This document shows positions 1-8,721 of a stretch of DNA of 30,333 nucleotides, piece after piece. A program made the translations under genes and the position numbers. The notes under the pieces were generated by a model, which saw nothing but the letters and a program-made list of their open reading frames with translations, did not search any database and had not been told where the DNA came from. How positions within the stretch are numbered: the stretch's first letter is position 1; every line of letters starts with the position of its first letter. This stretch comes from JBOFLG01 sp051657745 (GTDB lineage Bacteria > Actinomycetota > Actinomycetes > Actinomycetales > Dermatophilaceae), in assembly GCA_051657745.1 (NCBI GenBank), contig JBOFLG010000070.1:1-30333 (forward strand), given 5' to 3'.

Positions 1-90
1 CGATCGACCCCCCGGCGCCGATCGACCCCCCGGCGCCGATCGACCCCCCGGCGCCGATCGACCCCCCGGCGCCGATCGACCCCCCTGCGC
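1..90. repeat. 18-bp tandem repeat, five copies
   Basis: The unit cgatcgaccccccggcgc is repeated head to tail at 1-18, 19-36, 37-54, 55-72 and 73-90. The first four copies are identical and the last differs by one base (g to t). The unit length is a multiple of three, so copy-number changes would keep the reading frame. The array may continue left of the window. Confidence 0.9.
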
Positions 91-95
91 CCTGA
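3..95 (+). CDS. C-terminal end of a protein with IDPPAP repeats (partial)
   Basis: Read in the frame starting at base 3, the left edge encodes five exact IDPPAP hexapeptides followed at once by a TGA stop at 93-95. That the repeat runs straight into a stop suggests the proline-rich C-terminal tail of a protein that begins left of the window. Such tails often act as wall-spanning or low-complexity linkers, but the function cannot be inferred from 30 residues. The opposite strand is also open through the repeat (GAGGSI units), so the coding strand is not certain. The next gene, on the minus strand, would be convergent with it. Confidence 0.4.
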   Translation: MDPPAPIDPPAPIDPPAPIDPPAPIDPPAP

Positions 96-174
96 CCTGG
101 CGTAGCGCGGGCGTGCCGACGTTGACCGCCATCGGGTAACGCCGGAGCCGCAGGAACGACGAGGGCGCCGGGCG

Positions 175-1008
175 TCAGACCCGGAGACCGTGGATGTCGG
201 ACTCGATCGAATGATGCGCACCGAGGTCAGCGAGGTCGTACCCGAACCGGGCGATCCGCTCGGCATGACGACGCTCGATGATCCGCCGCTGCCACCCACC
301 AGGCCGCAGCGGCGATCGCATCGCCGCCCACCATTCCTCGTACCCCGCGCCATGCGACCCCGAGAGCCCGGGTAGTGGGTACGCGGCATCCAGACCGAGT
401 AGTGCACGGACCCGGGCGAGTTCGCGTTCGGGCTGAGCAACCAGGGTCTCGTGGTGCACGACGAGCGCGCGCGGGAGTTGCTCGAGATCCCGAGCGAGGA
501 TGTCGTGCGCGACCAACCAGTGCTCGACCAAGCGGTTCACCGTCTCGAATCGGCGCGGATCGCCAGAGGCGAAACTGCGCCACTTCTTTGTCGACAGCGC
601 CACCGTCACTGGGTGCCGGACCACCACGATCAGTGCCGAGCCGGGGAAGGCCGCGTGGAGGAAGCGACCCATCACCATGTTCGGCGGAGACTTCTCGAGC
701 AGAAGCCGGCGACGGCTGTCCCAGTAGGGCAGCCACGCATCAAGCATGGCCTGGGGGGCAGAGCCGGTGAGCAGTGCTGAGGCCTCGGTGAGGTGCGCCC
801 GCGGGTCACGCGCGAACCGGCCGGACCCGCCGTACACCTTGGCCTTCGGGTAGACGCGCTGCAGGTGCTGACCCTCGTCCTCGCGGACACCCGTACCGTC
901 CAACCCGGATACGTCCGGGTGCTCCGCGAGCATTCGAGCGAAGGGCGTGGTGCCACTACGGTGCAGCCCGCCGACAAACACCAGGCGCCGAGGGTCGACG
1001 GTACGCAT
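175..1008 (-). CDS. Sulfotransferase family protein
   Basis: Predicted PAPS-dependent sulfotransferase of 277 residues that would move a sulfuryl group from PAPS to a hydroxyl, probably on a glycan given the neighbours. Near the N-terminus it has the 5'-phosphosulfate-binding P-loop FVGGLHRSGTT (residues 11-21). A later VVVRHPVTVALS segment matches the 3'-phosphate-binding region of the fold. No signal peptide or membrane segment is evident, so it should be cytosolic. The ATG start at 1008 lies three bases after the stop of the upstream lipoprotein gene, so it is the last gene of a four-gene leftward operon. The family is clear; the acceptor is unknown. Confidence 0.85.
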   Translation of the reverse strand: MRTVDPRRLVFVGGLHRSGTTPFARMLAEHPDVSGLDGTGVREDEGQHLQRVYPKAKVYGGSGRFARDPRAHLTEASALLTGSAPQAMLDAWLPYWDSRRRLLLEKSPPNMVMGRFLHAAFPGSALIVVVRHPVTVALSTKKWRSFASGDPRRFETVNRLVEHWLVAHDILARDLEQLPRALVVHHETLVAQPERELARVRALLGLDAAYPLPGLSGSHGAGYEEWWAAMRSPLRPGGWQRRIIERRHAERIARFGYDLADLGAHHSIESDIHGLRV

Positions 1009-1011
1009 CAG

Positions 1012-2466
1012 TCAGTCCTCCCACAGCGCGGCGGCGGAGGTCGCGCCGGTGACCCGCACCGGATTCGTACCGACGGTGCTGGGCACCGGCTCGCCCCGCA
1101 CCAGCGCCTCGACCGTTGTTGACGCACCCGGCGTGACCGGTGCACCCGTGGACCAGAGGTAGGCGACGGTGCGGCCGCCTCGCGTGAACGCCACGCCGCG
1201 GACGCCACCGCGGACGACCGCCTCAGCCTTCGCCTCCCGGGCATCGGCAGCGAGCCGGGCGTAGACCTCGCCCAGCGGCCGCACCGTGGCGTTGGCATCG
1301 AGGAGACCGGTGCGCGGCTCGTCGGAGTTGCGACCCTCCGGGTTGGGGATCAGCGGCAGCCAGATCACCTTGCGCCAGCCAGCCCCGAGGAAGACCGCGG
1401 TCTTCTCGACCATGTCGGCCACCTGCTCGCCCTCGGGCAGCTCGGCCCCCCGGACGAAGCTCCCGGCCTCCCACAACTCGACCGGCACCCGGCCCGGAGT
1501 GGTGGCCCGGATGTACTCGACAAGCCGGGGAGCCACCGAGGCGTCCTCGTAGAAGTGCACCTGCCGCACATCGACCACGCCGCTCGCCAGGAGCCGCGTG
1601 GTCGCGGCGAGATACTCTCGATTGCGCTGCTGCTGCTCACCCTCGAGGGCCGTTCGGAGCGACGCGGCATCCGAGGCTTTGGGTAACTGCTCGCCGCGGG
1701 TGCCGAACCGCCTGGCGTAGTAGGCGTTCCAGGCATCGACGGCGGCCTTGTCATCACCGGCCTCGAGCAGCCGTCGGGCAATACCGACGCCATAGCTGGT
1801 GCTGCTGAGACCGGCATCGACGACGGTGGCCGACCCGTCGACCGATCGGATGGTGCGTGCTGCGAGCGCCACGAGCCGCTCGTACTGCGGCACGGTGCCA
1901 CCCCAGAACGACGGCGAGTTGACCTCGTTCTCGACCGCCCAGACCGTCACTGATCGGGAGTAGCGCCGCACGAGTTCGGTGACGAAGCCGCTGTACTCCT
2001 GCTCCGAGGTCGGCACGCCCGACTCGGTCTTGGCTTTGTTGCCGCGGACGAACTGGGCCTCGCGGCCGGTGGCCCAGCACTGCCCGACCCGGATCTTGAG
2101 CATGAGGTCGACGCCTGCCTTGTCGGCCTGGCGCACGATACGGTCGATCGTGCGCCAGTTGCGTTCCCCGCGCCGCTCCTCGACCTGGCACCAGACCAAC
2201 TCGTAGAACGTCGACCCACCGGAAAGCCGAGTGACGTAGGGCTCAAAAGAGGTGAATCGGCCCCAGTCCCACTTGGCTCCTACCGGCCCGACCCCGCCAA
2301 CCGGGGCGGACCCGGTGGCGGTGGGCGACACCGGCGGCGCGGCCGACGCGCGAGCGCTGGTCGACGACGAGGGGGTCACGTAGTCGGCGCTGGTACCGCT
2401 CGCGCACCCGGTCAGGGCCACGACCAGGGCTGCGGCACAGGACAATACGACGGTGCGCGTGCTCAC
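1012..2466 (-). CDS. Lipoprotein with glycoside-hydrolase-like TIM barrel
   Basis: A 484-residue exported lipoprotein. The GTG start at 2466 overlaps the upstream stop as GTGA; a longer open frame to 2595 lies inside the upstream gene and is rejected. The N-terminus has a hydrophobic stretch ending in lipobox LTGC with Cys21, then a Ser/Thr/Ala-rich linker to about residue 60. The rest resembles clan GH-A barrels of the GH39/GH5 type: AVENEVN around residues 177-183 fits the acid/base strand, and ELWEAGSF around 330-337 would supply the nucleophile Glu333. It probably trims or remodels the polysaccharide outside the membrane. The substrate is unknown, and loss of activity cannot be excluded. 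Confidence 0.75.
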   Translation of the reverse strand: MSTRTVVLSCAAALVVALTGCASGTSADYVTPSSSTSARASAAPPVSPTATGSAPVGGVGPVGAKWDWGRFTSFEPYVTRLSGGSTFYELVWCQVEERRGERNWRTIDRIVRQADKAGVDLMLKIRVGQCWATGREAQFVRGNKAKTESGVPTSEQEYSGFVTELVRRYSRSVTVWAVENEVNSPSFWGGTVPQYERLVALAARTIRSVDGSATVVDAGLSSTSYGVGIARRLLEAGDDKAAVDAWNAYYARRFGTRGEQLPKASDAASLRTALEGEQQQRNREYLAATTRLLASGVVDVRQVHFYEDASVAPRLVEYIRATTPGRVPVELWEAGSFVRGAELPEGEQVADMVEKTAVFLGAGWRKVIWLPLIPNPEGRNSDEPRTGLLDANATVRPLGEVYARLAADAREAKAEAVVRGGVRGVAFTRGGRTVAYLWSTGAPVTPGASTTVEALVRGEPVPSTVGTNPVRVTGATSAAALWED

Positions 2467-3428
2467 GGCATCGTCGCCTGATCCTCGCGGAGCCGGGCCA
2501 GCCGCGCGTCCAGGTCGCGGGCCAGCTCGAGCGCTCGCGGGTCGATGTCCAGGGGTGCGTTCCCGTGAGTCGTGCGGCGCGTGATGTGGGCACACAACGC
2601 CGGGTCGAACGGGAAGTCAAGAAAGCCGCACAGATGGCGCATCGTGGCGGCGGGCTCCGCGGCGAACCTGTCGTACGACACGACGAGCACGTCGGAGCGC
2701 TGGTCAAGGCCGAGGTCGAACACCAGCTGATTGCGCACGACCCAGAACAGCGCGGCAGCGGTGTGCGGGGTCATCACCTCCGTGTCGAAGGAGCGCACCA
2801 ACGCCACGCTCGACGCCGGCAACCGCTCGCCCTGCCATCGCAACTCGCCCCGGCCGGCGGCGATCTCGCGCAGCGCGATGAGATTTGCCGGGCCGAACTT
2901 GGCCACCTCCGACCGGGCCCGTTGCATGACGTCACGGACGACCCAGACGGCCTTGCCGCCCGGCAGGGCCGGGTCGTCAAGAAAGCGGTCGACCTGGTGC
3001 GAGTCACAGATCGGCTTGAGCAGCACCAGCCGGTGCCGGCTCCGGGCCACCGCCTCAGCGAGCACATCACCCCCGCGGAGCCGGAACCGGTGGAACAGCG
3101 CGCGGTCGTTCTCGCCACGCGCGTCGATCTCAGGCGCCGCGTCGAGGCCGCGGAGCAGCATGTTTGTGCCCGACCGCTGCAACCCCACGACATACACCGG
3201 CCGGGCCGTGCCCGGCTCACCCCCATGACGCCACCGCCAGTGAACCTTGCGCGCCGCGGTGCTGATCCGTTCCCGCGGGTCAAGGCGGTCTTCCTCGACC
3301 AGGCGTCCCAGGCCTTCGGTGCGCGCCCAGTACGCGTGGCGCACCACCTTCCGCGCAAGGTAGCGGGGCCGGGACTCCGGGCCGACCGGTGGCGCGCTCC
3401 AGCGGGCGAGCAGGTCGCCGCGGGGCAT
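2463..3428 (-). CDS. Sulfotransferase family protein
   Basis: A 321-residue predicted PAPS-dependent sulfotransferase. The P-loop VYVVGLQRSGTNML lies at residues 78-91, unusually far from the N-terminus because of an Arg-rich N-terminal extension of about 70 residues. A second segment, VWVVRDVMQRARSEVAKF, fits the 3'-phosphate-binding part. It is not closely similar by eye to the sulfotransferases at 175-1008 and 5605-6669, so it may modify a different position or sugar. The start overlaps the upstream stop (ATGA at 3425-3430) and its own stop overlaps the lipoprotein start, indicating translational coupling. Confidence 0.85.
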   Translation of the reverse strand: MPRGDLLARWSAPPVGPESRPRYLARKVVRHAYWARTEGLGRLVEEDRLDPRERISTAARKVHWRWRHGGEPGTARPVYVVGLQRSGTNMLLRGLDAAPEIDARGENDRALFHRFRLRGGDVLAEAVARSRHRLVLLKPICDSHQVDRFLDDPALPGGKAVWVVRDVMQRARSEVAKFGPANLIALREIAAGRGELRWQGERLPASSVALVRSFDTEVMTPHTAAALFWVVRNQLVFDLGLDQRSDVLVVSYDRFAAEPAATMRHLCGFLDFPFDPALCAHITRRTTHGNAPLDIDPRALELARDLDARLARLREDQATMP

Positions 3429-4162
3429 CAGGCCCGCACCCCAGCTGCGAGGTGGGTACGGATGACGGCACGCAACTCGGCCACCCGGGTGGCGGACTCG
3501 GCCGCAACGGCGGACTCAAGCGCCGGGAGCGACATCGGAGCGGGGTTGCCGTAGCCCGGCGCGAGAAACGCGGCGTACTCGTCGGCCGGGATGCTGAGTG
3601 GCCCGACCAGCAGGCTGGTGTTGTCGATAACCGGCATGGGCCGCGGGTCGCGCACGTACATATCGGGCTCCAATTGTCGGCCGTCCCGGAGGAGCAGCGC
3701 CAACCGGTGACCGCCATCGCCGACATGCAGGGTCTTGGCCACCGTCAGACCCGAGTCGGCCAGTGGGCGGACGCCGGTGACCCGCAGGGTAACTGGGTGC
3801 GCCCGGTCAAAACCGCACTCGCGGTATGACCTTAGCAGTGCCGCAGTGCGACCAACCCGGTCGGCGAACGCCGACTCCAGGGCGACCGGGTCGGCAGCCA
3901 GGTGCGGGCGGAACCGAGCCACCTCGACCTGCCGGAACCAGACGGCGTACCGCTGGTGCTGAGCGCCAGCGACGATGGTCTCGAGGTCGGCGTCGAGCCG
4001 CGGCTCCAGCCAGTCGAGAAAACGGGCTCGAACGACTACGTCAAACCGCAACGGCGCGATCAGCGCAGCAATATCGACGGGCTCCTCACCGGCACTGCGC
4101 GGCCGCCAGGTGATGGCACGTGTGAACCGGCGGACTATCCCGCGCCGAATTGACCCCTGCAT
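3428..4162 (-). CDS. Uncharacterised protein with a ParB-like DGGHR motif
   Basis: A 244-residue cytosolic protein and first gene of the leftward sulfotransferase operon. ATG 4162 is chosen because an AGGAGG ribosome site lies just upstream; the open frame to 4480 overlaps the divergent gene. I do not recognise a named family. Residues about 123-170 (HPVTLRVTG, then TLHVGDGGHRLALLL, then MYVRD) resemble the N-terminal fold of ParB/sulfiredoxin-like proteins, where a dG.HR motif binds nucleotide and phosphate. The first half is Arg- and Trp-containing with no clear motif. Position suggests a role in sulfation or glycan assembly, possibly as a nucleotide-dependent enzyme, but that is inference. 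Confidence 0.7.
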   Translation of the reverse strand: MQGSIRRGIVRRFTRAITWRPRSAGEEPVDIAALIAPLRFDVVVRARFLDWLEPRLDADLETIVAGAQHQRYAVWFRQVEVARFRPHLAADPVALESAFADRVGRTAALLRSYRECGFDRAHPVTLRVTGVRPLADSGLTVAKTLHVGDGGHRLALLLRDGRQLEPDMYVRDPRPMPVIDNTSLLVGPLSIPADEYAAFLAPGYGNPAPMSLPALESAVAAESATRVAELRAVIRTHLAAGVRA

Positions 4163-4357
4163 CGATCCTCCTGCCAGGACCTTCGAACTGACCGAGCGAG
4201 CGCTCGCCCCGGATTCCCGACTGATCGTAACCGTTCCGCGATGGGTGCACCGGGGATCGGCGGGATTACCGTGCGTGTTTTCGGGCCGACCGAGCCGCAT
4301 CCGACCGCGCCGGCGCGGTAAGTTACTGTGCGGTCGCAAGGAGGGGTCGGTGCCGAT
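4163..4357. promoter_or_regulatory. Divergent promoter region between two polysaccharide operons
   Basis: This 195-base gap separates the leftward operon starting at 4162 from the rightward operon starting at 4358. On the minus strand a TACGAT hexamer (4229-4224) is a plausible -10 box. On the plus strand TACTGT (4324-4329) is a plausible -10 box for the glycosyltransferase; no convincing -35 box was seen for either. A palindrome CGAGCGCTCG lies near 4196-4205. The sequence around 4149-4167, covering the ribosome site and start codon of the leftward operon, is nearly repeated at 17198-17217. Confidence 0.45.
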
Positions 4358-5608
4358 ATGCGGGTGCTCCACGTCAACAAGTTCATGCACCGGCGCGGCG
4401 GCGCCGAGGGCTACGTGTTCGATGTCGGCGCGCTGCAGGCCGCCCGGGGCGACGAGGTCGGGTTCTGGGGCATGCGCCATCCGGATGACGACGCCGCGCC
4501 GTTACCGCTGGCTGACACTTTCGCCCCGCACATCGAGCTCGACCCGGCACCTGCCGGCCTGGCCGGGCTCGGCGCGGCGGCGCGGATGGTGTGGTCGCCC
4601 CGCAGTCGCACCGGCCTCGAGCAGGCGCTGGCCCGCTTCAAGCCGGACATCGTGCACTTCCATAATGTGTACCACCAGCTCTCCCCATCGGTAGTCGCGG
4701 CGGTGGCCGCGGCCGGGGTGCCGTCGGTGATGACGCTGCACGACTACAAGCTGGCCTGCCCCAGTTACCAGCTGCTCGCCGCTGGTCGGCCGTGCCAGGA
4801 CTGCGTAGGCTCGGGCACCTGGCACGCAGTGCGGCGCCGGTGCAAGGGTGGGTCGCTCGGGGCGAGCACCGTACTCGCCGTGGAGTCCGGCCTACACCGG
4901 GCCATCGGCGCCTGGGACCGGGTCGGTCTGTTCATCAGCCCGAGCCGCTTTCTCGCCGACGTCATGCGGCGCAACGGCCTTGCAGCTGAACGGGTTCGGG
5001 TGCTGCACAACGTCGTCGACCCGGCCGGGTCCTCGGCCGCCGGGCCAGGCCGGGGCTTGGTCGTCGCCGGCCGGCTCAGCCACGAGAAGGGTGTGGATGT
5101 CGCCATCCGGGCCATGGCCGACGTGCCCGGCGAGGTCGTGCTGCACGTCGCCGGCGACGGATCGGAGGCCGGGCGACTGCGCGAACTCGCCGATCGGCTC
5201 GCTCCTGGCCGGGTGCGGTTCCACGGCCGGATGACGGCCGTTGACCTGCACCGCCTGGTCGCCTCGTGCGTGGCGACGGTGGTGCCCTCACGGTGGCACG
5301 AGAACCAGCCACTGTCAGTGCTCGAGTCGTTCGCGCTCGCGGTGCCGGTGGTGTCCACCGACCTCGGCGGGCTACCCGAGTTGGTCACCGATGGCAGTAC
5401 CGGGCGGCTGGTCCCGGCCGACGACCCACACGCGCTCGCCGCCGCGCTCACCGCGATGGTCGCCGACCCCGAGGCTGCGCACGCCATGGGCTGCACGGCG
5501 CGTGAGCTGGTGGCGACCGACTTCTCGGCGGCATCGCATCTCGCCGGTCTGGACGGCATCTACCGGGACGCGGCTCGCGCTCGCGCAGGGACGCCGGTGG
5601 GCCGATGA
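4358..5608 (+). CDS. GT4-family glycosyltransferase
   Basis: A 416-residue GT-B glycosyltransferase of family GT4, predicted to add a sugar from a nucleotide donor to the growing lipid-linked glycan. It starts MRVLHVNKFMHRRGGAEG, with the glycine loop typical of the acceptor domain. Near residues 140-165 it has the Cys-containing segment ACPSYQLLAAGRPCQDCVG, common in one GT4 subgroup. The C-terminal donor domain carries GRLSHEKGVD and the E-x7-E motif ENQPLSVLE (Glu315 and Glu323). ATG 4358 is used, with AAGGAGG about 13 bases upstream; a GTG at 4328 would precede that ribosome site. The stop overlaps the following sulfotransferase start. Donor and linkage cannot be told. Confidence 0.88.
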   Translation: MRVLHVNKFMHRRGGAEGYVFDVGALQAARGDEVGFWGMRHPDDDAAPLPLADTFAPHIELDPAPAGLAGLGAAARMVWSPRSRTGLEQALARFKPDIVHFHNVYHQLSPSVVAAVAAAGVPSVMTLHDYKLACPSYQLLAAGRPCQDCVGSGTWHAVRRRCKGGSLGASTVLAVESGLHRAIGAWDRVGLFISPSRFLADVMRRNGLAAERVRVLHNVVDPAGSSAAGPGRGLVVAGRLSHEKGVDVAIRAMADVPGEVVLHVAGDGSEAGRLRELADRLAPGRVRFHGRMTAVDLHRLVASCVATVVPSRWHENQPLSVLESFALAVPVVSTDLGGLPELVTDGSTGRLVPADDPHALAAALTAMVADPEAAHAMGCTARELVATDFSAASHLAGLDGIYRDAARARAGTPVGR

Positions 5609-6669
5609 ACCCGGCACCACGCGACCGGCCAGTGGGTGCCCAGTCGCTCCGGCCGGCCCTCGGGGTAACCCAGGTGCGTCCGGCGAGTGCCCACGTGCCC
5701 GGGCCGACCGCCGACGCACCAGACCACGAGCGTCCAATCCGGGTGCTCTATATCGCCGGCGCCGGCCGCAGCGGCACCACCATCATCAGCTCGGTACTCG
5801 GCCAAGCGGAGGGCCTCTTTGCGGCCGGCGAACTGCGCTTCGCCTGGGAGCGCGGCGTTGGCCAGGACCACCGATGCGGCTGCGGTGAACCGTTCAGCCA
5901 GTGCCCGGTCTGGGTCGACGTCATGGCGCGCACCATCGGCTCGACCAGCCCGCCGGACCCGATCGCACTGCACGAGAACCTGCTTCGCCGCCTGCGCATT
6001 CTCCGTGCGCCGCAGGGCCTGCTGCGCACGGCACTCGGCCGGCCGGCCGTCCCGCAGCACCGTGACGACGCCGACATCCACCGGCTGTACCGCGCCGTGG
6101 CCGACCTCGACGGCGTGGACATCGTCGTCGACTCCTCGAAGAACCCGATGTACGCCATCCTGCTCGACCGGCTCCCCGGCGTCGAGCTCACGGTGCTCAC
6201 CGTGGTGCGCGACCCCCGAGCCGGCGCCTTCTCCTGGCGCCGTGTGAAAGCCACCGGCGACCGTGACGACGGCGCCACCATGGAGCGACTCGAGGTGTGG
6301 CGCAGCGCCCTGGTCTGGACCGTGTGGTACTTCCTGCTCGGTCGCTGGTTTCCCGCCGGCGACCGGCACCTGGTGATGCGCTACGAGGACTTCGTGGCCG
6401 AGCCCGAGGCGTCGGTACGCCGCATGCTCGACCGGCTCGGTCGCGACAACGGGCCCGACTTCGCCGACGATGGCTCCGTCCTGCTATCGCCGACCCATAC
6501 CGTGGCCGGCAACCCGAACCGGCACTCATCCGGGCGCACCCGGCTCACCATCGACGACGAGTGGCGCCGCCGGATGCCGTGGCGCGACCGGGCCCTCGGC
6601 ACCTTGCTGACACTGCCGTTGCTCCGCCGATACGGCTACCGCGTGGGTGGGGTCACCGCCCGCGGATGA
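5605..6669 (+). CDS. Sulfotransferase with CxCG-type cysteine motif
   Basis: A 354-residue PAPS-dependent sulfotransferase, coupled to the upstream glycosyltransferase by an ATGA overlap. After an N-terminal tail of about 45 residues comes the P-loop VLYIAGAGRSGTTI (47-60), then CGCGEPFSQCPVW (91-103), a cysteine signature found in a distinct bacterial sulfotransferase subgroup that may bind metal or stabilise a loop. VVDSSKNP and VVRDPRAGAFSW supply the central PAPS-binding elements. The different architecture from the two leftward sulfotransferases suggests a different acceptor. It converges on the secreted repeat-protein gene with only 27 bases between stops. Confidence 0.87.
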   Translation: MNPAPRDRPVGAQSLRPALGVTQVRPASAHVPGPTADAPDHERPIRVLYIAGAGRSGTTIISSVLGQAEGLFAAGELRFAWERGVGQDHRCGCGEPFSQCPVWVDVMARTIGSTSPPDPIALHENLLRRLRILRAPQGLLRTALGRPAVPQHRDDADIHRLYRAVADLDGVDIVVDSSKNPMYAILLDRLPGVELTVLTVVRDPRAGAFSWRRVKATGDRDDGATMERLEVWRSALVWTVWYFLLGRWFPAGDRHLVMRYEDFVAEPEASVRRMLDRLGRDNGPDFADDGSVLLSPTHTVAGNPNRHSSGRTRLTIDDEWRRRMPWRDRALGTLLTLPLLRRYGYRVGGVTARG

Positions 6670-6696
6670 CGCGCGCGTCGGTCCGTACCGGGATGG

Positions 6697-8721
6697 TCAG
6701 GCTGAGGGCACCACGACCGTTCGCGGGTCGCTGTTCTCGGAGTTGCCGAAGGAGTTGACCGCGCGCACCTGGTAGACATACGACCGCCCGGGCACCAGCC
6801 CGGTGTCAACGAACGAGAGCACCCCGGCGCCCGTGGTGGTCAGTCGAACGCTGTCGCGCAGCACCACGAACCGGGTGACCGGTGCCGCGCCAGGAGCCGA
6901 CAGCGTCCACGACAGGCTGGCCGTCGCGCCCGGCCCGGCACTCGCCGTGAGCACCGGGGTGGCCGGCACACCGGTCGTGCCCACCACCGAGATCGCTGCG
7001 GTGCGCGGCCCCTCCCCGACGGCGTTGACCGCAGCCACCTGGTAGGCGCAGCTCTGCTGCACCGGGCAGGAGCGGTCCTCGACCGCCCGCGAGCTGGCAC
7101 CGACCTCCGAGAGCAGCGACTCGCCACCTCCGGCCACCGACCGGTAGACCCGGTACCCGCTCACCGTGGACCCACCGTCGGACGCCGGCGCGCTCCACGT
7201 CATCCGGGCACTCGTGCCGCCGACGACCGCGAAGTCCCGCGGCTCGGTGGGCACGACGGTGGCGCCGCTGTCAGGCGTGGCCGTGACCGGCGCGGATCCG
7301 AGCCCGTCACCCACCGAGGTGGAGGCGCGCACGACGTAGCGGTACTCGACCCCATTGGTGAGGCCAGTGTCGGTGAAGGCGGTTCCCGCAGTGGCGCCCA
7401 CCTGGGTGAGTACGCCGGAACCGTTGTCGCGCAACAGGAGATACCGGCTGACCCGGGCGCCTCCGTCAGTGTCGGGATGGCCCCACTGCAGCGTGACCGA
7501 CCGGTCGGTCGGCACCGCGGTCACACCGATCGGCGCGCCAGGGGGTACGAGTGCCGACCGGTCGCTGAACACTCCGAGGCGTGGCTGACGGTTCGAGCCC
7601 ACCGCGGTGAAATCGCCCCCGGCGACGAGTGCCGTGGGAGTGCTCGCCAGCACCCAGATCCCGAAGGCGCTGTTGACCCGGGGGGCGAAGGCTCCGATGG
7701 CACCGCTGACCAGGTCGACCTCGGCGATCTTGCTGCGGTCGAGTCCGTTGAACGAGGCGGTACCACTGAAGTGCCCTGCGCAGTAGACGTTCGGGCCGAG
7801 TACCCGCACCGCCACGATGTCGCCGGTGCTCCGGTAACTCCAGTCGGTGCGACCGGTCACCGCATCCTGACGCGTGCACCCGCCGCCACCACCACCGACC
7901 GCGACGACGAGCGAACCGCCGGCGAGGTCGAGATCGAAGACCGGTGAACGGTTGCGCCCGTTGGTGGTGCCCGACCGGAACGTGGCGTCGGGCACCGCGG
8001 TGGCTCCGGTGCCCACCAGCGCGAGTTTGCCGAGCGCCGAGACGCCGAACAGGCTGGTGAAGTCGCCGCCGATGTACAGGCCGCTGGTATGGGCGGCCGG
8101 GACGATGACGCGGACCCGGCCGTCCGCCGCGATCGAGGCGGACCAGGCGCGGTCGAGTTCACCATCGGCGCCGATTCGGGCTACCCGGGCGACGGCGGTG
8201 CTGCCGGTGCCATCCTGAATCTGCTCGAACGCCCCACCGACGTAGACGGATGACGCCCGCACGGCGATGGTCTCGACCACGCCGAATGCCTGTGGCTGCC
8301 AGGCCGATAGCGCCCCTGTCGCGAGGCTCACCGCGGCCAGGTTGCGCCGTGGTACGCCGTTGACCGCGGTGAAGTCGCCGCCGAGGTAGACCGTGTCACC
8401 ATCGACGGCGACGGCGAGCACCGCCCCCGTGACCTGTACCGGCCACTCCACGAACGCCCCGGTTTCGGGGTGCCACAGCGCCACCCCACGGGCCGGGCGG
8501 CGTTGGTCGGCCGGGCCGAGCGCGGTGCTGAACGACCCACCGACGAGCACGCCGTGGGAGGTCGGTACGAGCTCGGACACCCGGCCGTCGACACCCCACG
8601 ACCGGGACATCCAGGTCGTGGCTCCGAGCGGCTCCGCCGATGCGCCCGGGCCGGCGACCAGTGCGGCCACCGCGGCGGCCACACTGGTCAGCATGGCCGC
8701 CACGGCCCGGGTCGGACTCAT
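6697..8721 (-). CDS. Secreted repeat/beta-propeller protein with three fibronectin III domains
   Basis: A 674-residue exported protein. The ATG at 8721 overlaps the upstream stop (ATGA) and begins a Sec signal peptide (residues 1-29, ending PGASA before EP); the longer open frame to 8829 is rejected. Residues about 30-395 hold blade-like repeats of the form VYLGGDFTAVNG...LAAVSLATG, the same pattern as its upstream neighbour. Residues about 400-670 hold three fibronectin type III domains, recognisable by PGAPIGVTAVP / VTLQW / YRYVVRA and equivalents. There is no sorting signal or transmembrane tail. Cys residues in the second FnIII (SCPVQQSC) may form a disulfide. It probably binds glycan or the cell surface; enzymatic function is not evident. 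Confidence 0.8.
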   Translation of the reverse strand: MSPTRAVAAMLTSVAAAVAALVAGPGASAEPLGATTWMSRSWGVDGRVSELVPTSHGVLVGGSFSTALGPADQRRPARGVALWHPETGAFVEWPVQVTGAVLAVAVDGDTVYLGGDFTAVNGVPRRNLAAVSLATGALSAWQPQAFGVVETIAVRASSVYVGGAFEQIQDGTGSTAVARVARIGADGELDRAWSASIAADGRVRVIVPAAHTSGLYIGGDFTSLFGVSALGKLALVGTGATAVPDATFRSGTTNGRNRSPVFDLDLAGGSLVVAVGGGGGGCTRQDAVTGRTDWSYRSTGDIVAVRVLGPNVYCAGHFSGTASFNGLDRSKIAEVDLVSGAIGAFAPRVNSAFGIWVLASTPTALVAGGDFTAVGSNRQPRLGVFSDRSALVPPGAPIGVTAVPTDRSVTLQWGHPDTDGGARVSRYLLLRDNGSGVLTQVGATAGTAFTDTGLTNGVEYRYVVRASTSVGDGLGSAPVTATPDSGATVVPTEPRDFAVVGGTSARMTWSAPASDGGSTVSGYRVYRSVAGGGESLLSEVGASSRAVEDRSCPVQQSCAYQVAAVNAVGEGPRTAAISVVGTTGVPATPVLTASAGPGATASLSWTLSAPGAAPVTRFVVLRDSVRLTTTGAGVLSFVDTGLVPGRSYVYQVRAVNSFGNSENSDPRTVVVPSA

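Noticed and set aside
1..90. Possible CRISPR or intergenic satellite
   Set aside because: Copies are directly adjacent with no spacers and give a clean in-frame hexapeptide repeat ending at a stop.
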